From Gigantopelta aegis (Eukaryota > Mollusca > Gastropoda > Neomphalida > Peltospiridae), in the NCBI RefSeq assembly GCF_016097555.1, contig NC_054712.1, positions 57,428,681 through 57,492,680 on the forward strand: a DNA stretch of 64,000 nucleotides, read 5' to 3'. Position 1 is the first letter of the stretch. Every line of letters begins with the position of its first letter. The translations under genes and the position numbers were made by a program. A model generated the notes under the pieces. That model saw nothing but the letters and a program-made list of their open reading frames with translations, made no database searches and had not been told where the DNA came from. Shown in pieces: positions 11,734 to 21,491 of this stretch.

Positions 11734-12717
11734 TCATCTGGAGTCAATACCGGGTGTGGCCTCCGCGTGTGTTGACAACTGCCTGCCCATTGAAGCAACC
11801 AGAGTACGGATGACGTCCCGGGGGATGGTGGCCCACTCGGCCTGCAAGGCTGCTGCCAGCTCGGGCAGGGTCTGGGGCTGTGGTTGTCGCTGTCGGTCCA
11901 ACTCGTCCCATAGATGCTCAATTGGGTTCAAATCCGGTGATATCGATGGCCAAGGAAGGACATTAATGTTGTTGTTCTGTAGGAAAGCCGTTGTGAGACG
12001 TGCTGTGTGAGGCCTGGCGTTGTCATGTTGGAACACTGCGTTGGCGTTGGCCATAACTGGAATGATGTGTGGCCGGAGGATCTGGTCAATGTAGCCCTGT
12101 GCATTCAGGTTGCCCTGCACGTGGACCAGGTCAGTTCTGCCAGTGTGTGAGATGGCTGCCCACACCATGACACTACCCCCGCCGAATCTGTCCACTTCCT
12201 GCACGCAGTTTGCCGCATAATGTTCACCACGACGCCTATACACGCGACATCTTCCATCATGACGTCGGAGCAGAAATCGGGACTCGTCACTGAACCACAC
12301 CTGTCTCCATCGCAGTTGAGGCCATTGTCGATGAATCTGGCACCACTGCAGTCGGAGTCGACGGTGTTGTGGTGTTAAGATGACACCTTGAACTGGACGT
12401 CTGGCACGAATTCCTACCTCACGTAGGCGGTTCCGTACGGTCTGGTCGGATATCCTGCGCAAACCTGGTATTGCTGCGGCTGTGGAGGTGGCAGTAGTCA
12501 ATCGTTCCCGAAGGTGGCGTACCCGCCCGGGGGTAGTGACCCATGGTCGACCGGATCTAGGGAGGTCACGTGTTGATCCATGTTGCTGGTAACGGTCCCA
12601 CAGTCTGGAGATGGTGCTTGGGGACACATGGAATGCCCTGGCAACGGCCGTTCTGGATTCGCCTGCATCTAGTCGGCCGATGGCATTGTTTCTCTGCGGT
12701 TCACTGAGACGTGGCAT
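11734..12717 (-). CDS. Tc1-family transposase (DD34E), intact frame
   Basis: Cuts and rejoins the element at TA sites in the nucleus. The N-terminal half is a paired-like double helix-turn-helix DNA-binding region (LSEPQRNNAIGRLDAGES; STISRLWDRYQQHG; LPRSGRP linker). The C-terminal catalytic triad is visible: FSDESRF (first Asp), FQHDNARPHTA (second Asp), then exactly 34 residues to the Glu in DLNPIEHLWDEL, the canonical DD34E spacing. GGSVMVW is also present. I prefer the start at MPRLSEP (12717). An upstream in-frame ATG at 12768 adds 17 residues without family resemblance. The frame is GC-richer than its surroundings, as expected of a recent arrival. No stops or frameshifts are seen, so it may be functional. 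The product is about 327 aa, a usual Tc1 length. Confidence 0.93.
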   Translation of the reverse strand: MPRLSEPQRNNAIGRLDAGESRTAVARAFHVSPSTISRLWDRYQQHGSTRDLPRSGRPWVTTPGRVRHLRERLTTATSTAAAIPGLRRISDQTVRNRLREVGIRARRPVQGVILTPQHRRLRLQWCQIHRQWPQLRWRQVWFSDESRFLLRRHDGRCRVYRRRGEHYAANCVQEVDRFGGGSVMVWAAISHTGRTDLVHVQGNLNAQGYIDQILRPHIIPVMANANAVFQHDNARPHTARLTTAFLQNNNINVLPWPSISPDLNPIEHLWDELDRQRQPQPQTLPELAAALQAEWATIPRDVIRTLVASMGRQLSTHAEATPGIDSR

Positions 12718-12993
12718 GTCCTGGATTGTCAACTGTCGGCCAGATACAGAGGCCAGGCAAGCGAACACCCTGCACTTTTATACTGTCGGTGTTCATGTTG
12801 CACGTGCAGTGGTGACATGGTTTGCATGTGGCTGCGTTTTTGCGAATATTCACATTTTGGAACTTTATTGTACAGTAGCTGCGTTTTATCGAATGTAACC
12901 GTGGGAATGTGTTTGGGACATGCAATGACCTTATATTCACAAAGCATGAACCGGTAGGAAACATAAAATCGGAGTTATAACCCATTTGTACCC

Positions 12994-13017
12994 TTTTGCG
13001 TTTCTTTTTTTGAAGAG
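12994..13017 (-). repeat. Right terminal inverted repeat of Tc1-like element
   Basis: Reverse complement of the left end apart from one base; followed by TA. Confidence 0.9.
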
Positions 13018-13056
<39 letters not shown>

Positions 13057-13105
13057 ATATGTATGTACATGTATGTATGTATGTACATGTATGTATGTGA
13101 CAGTG
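13018..13105. repeat. (TA)n/(TATG)n microsatellite
   Basis: A pure TA run followed by TATGTA/TGTACATG units. It is the target tract of the Tc1-like insertion; the left side also has TATATATA. Confidence 0.9.
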
Positions 13106-13489
13106 TTAAAGGAACATACCCTAGTTTTTAAACACTAAGGAATATATTTTAATATTAGAGCCATTTTTGGTAACGGAATCATAATTTACTTAGATTTTAT
13201 TGTTTAGATTATACATTTCTGTACATTCGAAGTGTTTTTGGTCATCCGGGTGTTTTTAATATCACAAAATGCATTTCTCATATTTTTAAAAACGCACATG
13301 CATCTGAGAAGTAACAGTTATGGAGTTTATTTTTAGTCTATTTTTAGAGGGTATTTCACCATTTCAAAGTCACAGACTGATGTTTCACTCAATTGTAACT
13401 TTATCCAAATGTGTTACAGGTTTGTACATGTAGATCAACTAAACGTAATGTGCATTTTTATGGGCTGAAACTAGGGTCTGTCCCTTTAA
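13106..13489. mobile_element. TTAA-flanked MITE (AAAGGRACATACCCTAG family)
   Basis: Starts TTAAAGGAACATACCCTAGT and ends with the inverted ACTAGGGTCTGTCCCTTTAA. The 384-bp body has no coding potential. A second copy is at 17055-17387. TTAA at both ends suggests piggyBac-like target choice (inference). Confidence 0.75.
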
Positions 13490-13498
13490 TGAAATTCT

Positions 13499-14345
13499 TA
13501 TCGTAGGCAAAGGGTGAGTTGGGAATATACATGTATCATAAGATAGCCGCCGGTTTTGTTTTATTATCGTTGGCAAAAGGTGAGTTGGAATATACATGTA
13601 TCATAAGATAGCCGCCGGTTTTGTTTTATTATCGTTGGCAAAAGGTGAGTTGGGAATATACATGTATCATAAGATAGCCGCCGGTTTTGTTTTATTATCG
13701 TTGGCAAAAGGTGAGTTGGGAATATACATGTATCATAAGATAGCCGCCGGTTTTGTTTTATTATCGTTGGCAAAAGGTGAGTTGGAATATACATGTATCA
13801 TAAGATAGCCGCCGGTTTTGTTTTATTATCGTTGGCAAAAGGTGAGTTGGGAATATACATGTATCATAAGATAGCCGCCGGTTTTGTTTTATTATCGTTG
13901 GCAAAAGGTGAGTTGGAATATACATGTATCATAAGATAGCCGCCGGTTTTGTTTTATTATCGTTGGCAAAAGGTGAGTTGGGAATATACATGTATCATAA
14001 GATAGCCGCCGGTTTTGTTTTATTATCGTTGGCAAAAGGTGAGTTGGAATATACATGTATCATAAGATAGCCGCCGGTTTTGTTTTATTATCGTAGGCAA
14101 AAGGTGAGTTGGGAATATACATGTATCATAAGATAGCCGGTTTTGTTTTATTATCGTAGGCAAAAGGTGAGTTGGGAATATACATGTATCATAAGATAGC
14201 CGCCGGTTTTGTTTTATTATCATTGGCAAAAGGCGAGTTGGGAATATACATGTATCATAAGATAGCCGGTTTTGTTTTATTATCGTAGGCAAAAGGTGAG
14301 TTGGGGATATACATGTATCATAAGATAGCCGGTTTTGTTTTTAAA
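13499..14345. repeat. 65-66 bp minisatellite, 13 copies
   Basis: Unit: GGCAAAAGGTGAGTTGGGAA, then TATACATGTATCATAAGATA, then GCCGCCGGTTTTGTTTTATT and ATCGTT. Some units lack one G or one GCC. It begins immediately after the MITE. Every unit but one contains a full AAAAGGTGAGT splice-donor consensus on the plus strand. Open frames here come from the repeat. Confidence 0.95.
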
Positions 14346-15416
14346 ACAAGCTTTGTTACAAATTTTGCATTTATAAACCTTTATGGTTGGTTGTGAACTA
14401 ATAGCAGGTTTGGATCATAAATGAGTTTTTCACATTTGATGTTATATCTTTAGCAAGTTGTACGGGTTTTTGGCAGTATTATAACCTTTGACCTCATCAA
14501 GTTTGACTCCCATATTTTCAAAGACATCCATAATTTGTAAGTTACAAAAGGAAACTGATGAACTGACATTTAAGTTTACACTGAATAATGCTAAAACTTG
14601 TACCAAAAAATATATTAAAATCACACCAAGTTGCCTAATATTTGTTACACATTTGTTTTTAACAAACTTAATTTGTGCAACTGATGGCAGTTTGTTAAAA
14701 AAAAAAGTTTTAAGTTAGTAGTATAATACTTTTAAATGTTGATTTGTAGGGGTTAAAAACGTAACACTGACAATAAAATACAAGTAAATACTGTTTTGTT
14801 TTGGTTTTATTGTACAGGTAGAAAATAAATAAAGAATGTAAATTTTCTTGGCCACACAAATGTATTTATAATGGATTAATACTAGTAACTGTGTTGCATA
14901 AAATAAATTAACACAATCTGACAGTGTCTAATTATTCACCAGAAATTATTATTTGTATGAATCTTATTCTGGCAAACACATTGTATTCGCCAGATTTAGT
15001 TTTATAATGCTCAGTCATTGTAATGAAAACAGTTGGAAACTAAGAGTGGCCTGTTCGGAAGTCGGAGCATTCACGAACAATTTGACTGGTACCATCATCG
15101 TCTATCACATCACATTCATCTCAGGTTAGGCACAAAAACCAGTCTTAATGAGTAAACACAATCACTTGTCCTCCTAAACATACCCTAGTACTGTACTTAG
15201 AAAAACTCTTTGTCTTGATAATAAATAGACAATAAATAGAGAAACTACATGCATACAAGTGGCTGTTAGCTAGCATTTATAATACAAGTTGCCTTAAAAG
15301 GTATCTAACAAGAGGAAATGTGGATGCATTTTTACATGTGTAAGCATTGAATTGCAATATAATTGGTGTTTAACAATACTATTTGATGATTTCCGCTCTA
15401 TCACATGTAAAATAAA
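14346..15416. other. Region downstream of the ZFAT-like gene
   Basis: AT-rich, with no separate gene recognised. It may hold the 3' UTR of the ZFAT-like gene. A minus-strand AATAAA lies at 14806-14811, about 1.65 kb below the stop codon. Confidence 0.4.
14806..14811 (-). terminator. Candidate poly(A) signal for the ZFAT-like gene
   Basis: TTTATT on the plus strand reads AATAAA on the minus strand. No better-placed signal was noticed between the stop and here, but cleavage position cannot be seen from sequence alone. Confidence 0.25.
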
Positions 15417-15630
15417 TTCCAAAAAGCAGTCTACTGAGTCTTTTGTAGCAGAACTTGTGTGAATATAGATTCCAAAAACCAGTCTACTGAGTCTTTTGTA
15501 ACAGAACTTGTGTGAATATAGATTCCAAAAACCAGTCTACTGAGTCTTTTGTAACAGAACTTGTGTCAATATAGATTCCAAAAACCAGTCTATTGAGTCT
15601 TGTGTAAAAGAATGCGTGTGAACTGAATGT
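15417..15630. repeat. 53-bp tandem repeat, 4 copies
   Basis: ATTCCAAAAACCAGTCTACT and GAGTCTTTTGTAACAGAACT repeat every 53 bp (CC at 15419, 15472, 15525, 15578). It lies in the presumed 3' UTR. Confidence 0.9.
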
Positions 15631-15780
15631 GTTTCTGGTTCTTGTTAACACATTCCACTGTTTTTACCACTAGGAATCGGATGGATGCATTCCCAGTGGA
15701 ATTTTCCGTATTGTCTCTTGTGTTACATACTGAATAACATATCATATCACACATCAGTTCCTTGCAGAGTCCATTATTTT

Positions 15781-16510
15781 CTACAGCAGTGACTCCTATT
15801 GATTCAGCACCAAGAATCGGTGGACACTATTTCCAGTGATATTTCTTCCAGCAGTGACTCCTTACTGATTCATCACTAAGAATCGGTTGACTGTATTTTC
15901 AGTGATATTTCCTCCAGCAGCGACTCCTATTGATTCAGCACCAATAATTGGTTGACTGTATTTTCAGTGATATTTCCTCCAGCAGTGACTACTATTGATT
16001 CCGCACCAAGAATCGGTTGACTGTATTTTCAGTGATATTTCCTCCATCAGTGATTCCTATTAATTCATCACCAAGAATCGGTGGACTGTGTTTCCAGTGA
16101 TATTTCCTCCAGCAGTGACTCCTATTGATTCATCACCAAGAATCGGTGGACTGTATTTCCAGTGATATTTCCTCCAGCAGTGACTCCTATTGATTCATCA
16201 CCAAGAATCAGTGGACTGTATTTCCAGTGATATTTCCTCCAGCAGTGACTCCTATTGATTCATCACCAAGAATCAGTGGACTGTATTTCCAGTGATATTT
16301 CCTCCAGCAGTGACTCCTATTGATTCATCACTAAGAATCAGTGGACTGTTATTTCCAGTTATATTTCCTCCAGCAGTGTCTCCTATTGATTCATCACTAA
16401 GAATCAGTGGACTGTATTTCCAGTGATAATTCCTCCAGCAGTGACTCCTATTGATTCATCACTAAGAATCAGTGGACTGTATTTCCAGTGATATTTCCTC
16501 CAGCAGTGAT
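15781..16510. repeat. 65-bp minisatellite overlapping the ZFAT-like stop codon
   Basis: About 12 copies with AGCAGTGACTCCTATTGATT, CATCACCAAGAATCAGTGGA and CTGTATTTCCAGTGATATTT. The last (rightmost) unit is the coding end of the final ZFAT-like exon: on the minus strand it encodes [16 protein letters not shown] and the TAG stop. The other units lie in the 3' UTR and have TGG or TAG-like variants where the stop stands. Confidence 0.92.
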
Positions 16511-16701
16511 TCTCCTGGTGACACATACTGAATGACATATCCCCCATCGGGCCCCACGCTGCCATCGGCGAGGATCACTTGTTCCCCGTCCTGCTGGACG
16601 ATGATGGTCTCGGGGTCGACCACCATCATCTGACCGTCCTCGGCCTGCACGGCCACCATCTGGCCATCGTCCGACTTCATCTCAATCTCCTGCTGCTCAA
16701 G
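16462..16701 (-). CDS. ZFAT: ZFAT-like last coding exon 15
   Basis: Acceptor CTTTCTTTTCAG, phase 0. [60 protein letters not shown], then [19 protein letters not shown] and TAG. The final 16 residues and stop are encoded by one unit of the 65-bp minisatellite that continues into the 3' UTR. Confidence 0.92.
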   Translation of the reverse strand, partial: LEQQEIEMKSDDGQMVAVQAEDGQMMVVDPETIIVQQDGEQVILADGSVGPDGGYVIQYVSPGESLLEEISLEIQSTDS

Positions 16702-19700
16702 CTGAAAAGAAAGGAATGTTTGTGTTAATGTTTCAGTTTAGTACGTTCAGACACCCATTTGTTGGAAATGACATGATATGCACTTGTGCTTGTTGTCTGT
16801 TTATTTTACTTTAATGATAAAATGATAGTTTGATAATATTTTACTTGCTCAAAATACAATCATAAACTGTAAAAACAAAAACAACTGCCATCGTTATTAC
16901 ATGTTTGAGATTCCAGTTGTCACATATCTCTAGGAGCCAAAATATTTGGTTATTGTAATCTTATGACACTGGCTATCAAAACTGCACAAAAACCACCAAC
17001 TATTTTTTAATTTTACCTCAACTGTACCCTTTTCCACAGACGTGGTCATTTATCTTAAAGGGACATACCCTAGTTTTTAAACACTAAGGCATATTTTTTA
17101 CTATTTGATAACTGAAATCATACTTTACTTAGATTTTATGGTTTAGATTATCAATTTCCGTACATTCGAAGTGTTTTTAATATCACATTTCTCATATTTT
17201 TAAAAATGCATGTGCGTCTGAAAAGTAACAGTTATGGAGTCTATTTTTATAGGGTATTTCACCATTTCAAAGTTACAGACTCATGTTTCACTCAATTATA
17301 ACTTTATCCAAATGTGTTACAGGTTTGTATATTAACTAAACTTAGCGTTAATTTTCACAGGTTGAAACTAGGATCTGTCCCTTCGATAAATAATACAATC
17401 AAAAGGGACACTGGTTGAGACGATGTTGACCCCTTGCACCTCTGGTGAGCACTCTACCAATGAACTAGATCTTCCACCCTCCACCCCGCACGTAGCAGAC
17501 TTTACCTCTGTACTGGTTCCCTGCTGCGAGATGTCGATGATTTGTTGAAGCAGATTCACGGCTGATGCAGTCTTCTCATCCATCTTGGAACTGTCGTCTA
17601 AAACACATAATTCATGATTGTCTCTTATTTCTGTTATGTTCATCAGGGTATGAAGCAAAAAAATATCATCTGCAAACTGTGTGAATCAGCGAAGCCGTTC
17701 TCACATAAGTTTGCAGATGATTTTGTTTGTTTGTTCATACCCAGAAGAACGTGAAAGAAATAACAGACAATACTTATAATTCAATTTGAATCACACTTGC
17801 TAATAATAATGAATGTAACAGAAATTTAATTATACATCTTTAAATATTATATGTCTTTAAACTAAAACAAGACACAGAAACCCAGTTGTGTACTATTCCA
17901 GAACGTATCATTTTCCACATATACTTTCCTCAACTGACCATACAAGTCCAGGGGAAGTTTCCTCACCAAAAAGTTATAGTTATAGCCAAGACAAAAACAC
18001 AATTCCCCACTCGGCATAAATAATATTAATTATAAAAGGAATGTATGGTGCCACCCCAGTAACGATCAATGGAGGATAATAACATACAGACTTTTAAAGA
18101 AACAACATGAAATGTTCTTCCTATCTCCAAAACTGAAGCCTTGTGATGGAAAACAACCTATTAGTTTTCAGTTCTCCATAGATATCATTTGAATGAATGT
18201 TAGTAATAAAACGTGACAGCAACAATGCTTATAAAACTGTCGGGGCTTACAAGGAAACAAATTTTGTTTCAACCAATTTCCATTAATGTAGAGACTTTTT
18301 CCTTCAAAATTATTAAAAATCGACCAATATAAACAAACTTTTATTAGCCAAATACTACCAATGGTTGAAGTGGTTATTGAACTTATCAGCAGGTTGATCA
18401 AAGGCTTTAAAGTCTGGACCCAGGACTTTGATAAAATTTAACTCATGCAAACAACAGAAACTTTGCTAGACTCAGAAAGTCATACCTTTAGAAAAACAAG
18501 AGACAAGCCTAATTAAGATACACATGTGCCTACCCATCTGTTGTGTGTTCTCTACAGAGTTGACCGCATCGAAAGACTCGTCAATGATGGCATCTTCCTC
18601 AGCACATTGAATAACCTAAAAGGAAAGAAGGAAAGGAATGTTTGTTTAACGGCACCTCAGCACATCTTTAACTTTAGCTCTTTGGTTATATTGACATTTG
18701 ACAGATAGCATGTGTGTGTGTGTGGGCGCACGCGCGAGAGACAGATATAGCAAGAGAGAGAGATGACAAAAGAGAGACGGCGCGAGAGAGATAAAGAGAA
18801 GAGAGAGGGAGGGAGGGGAGGGAGGTAGCTAGAGATCTTTAAATACATGTACATGCACATACTTTCCTGTAGACGGGACAGCATATACCATGGTTTTATG
18901 TGTTAGTTGTGAGGCACTGGTTGGAATAGAAAAAAGCCCAGTTGCACCTCATGTCAATATCTATTGATGAGAAACACTGCAATCTCTGAGTAGCATTAAG
19001 GGATTTTTTTTTCATATACCACCGCCTTTGATACAAGAGTTGTGGATCACTGGTTGGAATAGGAAAAACACTAAGTACAAATTACACCTCTTACAAGATC
19101 TCTACCTCTAAGCTACATGGCAATCTCTCCCCAGAAATGCTTTCTGTGTATAAAATTTGACTGACAACAGGCCTATGTGAATCATGATTACTGATAAAAC
19201 AGAACACCCCCTCACACAAAAAATATCCCCCCCCCCCACCAAACAACTGTACCTGTACTTCTGAAATCTGCACTTGATCGAGATCTGTTATTCCCTGAAC
19301 CTGCACCTGGTGCCGTATTCTGAGATGGCGCTTCAGGTCGGAGAGGTTTCCGAAGATGTACTCGCAGCTGAGGCACTTGTAGACGCGCGAGTCGACGAGG
19401 ACGCTCCTCGGTGGCGCCCTCACACTCGGCACGTACGCGAGACCCTTGTGAGCCTTGGCGTAGTGAATCTTGAGGTAGCCGACCGTGTTGGCCGAATAGT
19501 CGCAGTGAGCACACACAAAACGCTTCAAGACATCGTGAGTTTCCTGGTGGCGTTTCAGATGACTTCTCTGTGTGGCTTCATAAGGACATCTGAAGAATAA
19601 ATAGCAAATGTTACAGTAGAAAAAAAAAAAAAATTTGAATAAAATTATGAATCTTTGTTTAAGCAATATTTATTACTGTGAAATACAAAATAAATGGTTT

Positions 19701-21459
19701 TGGGATTGGGCAACTTTCAAGTCTTGTTCTGTTTTACAAATACAAACGTTTTTATAAACTATATGACAAACAGCAAATGTTACAGAATTTTTTTTTTTAA
19801 TAAAATTATGAATCTTTGTTTAAGTAATATTTATTACTGTGAAATACAAAATAAATGTTTTTGGGATTGGGCAACTTTCAAATCTTGTTCGATGTTTTAC
19901 GAATACAGACGTTTTTATAAACTATATGACAAATGTTTTCTAAAAGTACACAGGTTCACTATTCTTAATGTGTTTTTGGATGGGAAAACCTATAGTCCTT
20001 CCCATAGAGAACACCTTTTTTTCATAATATAGAATTTACTACAAGTTATTTATTTTTGAGCAGATTGTTTTCTAAATTGCACACAAAAATAGTTGAACTA
20101 CATCCCGCTCTCAATAAAACATTGATTTCTCAAACATCGGCTACTGGATGTCAAACATCGGCTACTGGATGTCAAACACCGGCTACTGGATGTCAAACAC
20201 CGGCTACTGGATGTCAAACACCGGCTACTGGACGTCAAACATAGGCTACTGGACGTCAAACACCGGCTACTGGACGTCAAACACCGGCTACTGGACTTCA
20301 AACACCGGCTACTGGATGTCAAACACCGGCTACTGGACGTCAAACATCGGCTACTGGATGTCAAACACCGGCTACTGGATGTCAAACACCGGCTACTGGA
20401 CGTCAAACATCGGCTACTGGATGTCGAACATTTGATAATTTTATATAGTCTTAGAGAGGAAAACCCGCTACATTTTTCTATTAGTAGCAAGGGTTCTTTG
20501 ACATGTACCATCCCAAAGACAGGATAGCACATCACGGGGCCTTTGATATTCCAGGTGTGGTGCACTGGCTGGAACAAGAAATAGCCCAATTGGCCCATCG
20601 ACAGGAATTAATTCTAGACCAATTGCACATCAAGCGAGTGCTTTACCACTGGGCTACGTCCTGCCCCCAGCCCCCTACCTCGATAAAACTAAAACACAGA
20701 TTGTTAAAATAAAACTAGTTACTTGTCACACTTGAAGAGCTTGCCGTGCTTGTGAGACGACATGCCAGCGTAGAGCTGTGCGTGACTTGTATGCTTTGCC
20801 ACTGGACTACGTCCTGCCCCCAACCCCCTACCTTGATAAAACTAAAACACAGATTGTTAAAATAAAACTAGTTACTTGTCACACTTGAAGAGCTTGCCGT
20901 GCTTGTGAGACTTGACGTGCCAGCGTAGAGCTGTGCGCGACTTGTACGCTTTGCCACACTCATTACAGAGGAAGGGTTTCTCGGCCGAGTGGCGGAGCAT
21001 GTGGTTCTGGAGATTGTTTTTACTCCGGCAGCCGTACGAACACATGGGACACTTGAACGGCTTGATGCCCTCGTGCATCCACAGGTGTTTCTGCAGTTCT
21101 GAGTTGGCCCGAGTGAACACACGATCACAGTAAGGACATTTGTAAGTGTGACGTCCTGTTAAAAAAAATAAAAAATTAAAAGTCATATATATAATTTAAT
21201 TTCAACTTATTTTCATGCTTATATCCAATTACGTTTCAAGCACACTCTCCTGGGCACACACACACCTCAGCTATCTGGGCTGTCTGTCCAGGACAGTGAG
21301 TTAGTGGTTAGTTGTTACTGGCAGAGAAGTCGGTGGAGTGGTTTTACACCTACCCATTGAGTCGTTAAAACTCGCTCTGGGTGGGAGCCGGTACTGGGCT
21401 GCGAACTCAATACCTACCAGCCTTATGTCCGATGGCTTAACCACGACACCATCGAGAAT

Positions 21460-21491
<32 letters not shown>

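Larger units (their letters stand above)
11573..13017 (-). mobile_element. Tc1/mariner-like DNA transposon, apparently complete
   Basis: Flanked by TA on both sides (11571-11572 and 13018-13019). Terminal inverted repeats of 24 bp start CTCTTCAAAA and include GAAACGCAAAA (11573-11596 and 12994-13017, one mismatch). The total of 1,445 bp is normal for Tc1. It carries one uninterrupted minus-strand transposase frame. It is inserted in a (TA)n tract. Confidence 0.93.

Noticed and set aside
12611..12898. Plus-strand 95-aa frame over the transposase region
   Set aside because: Antisense shadow of the Tc1-like transposase.
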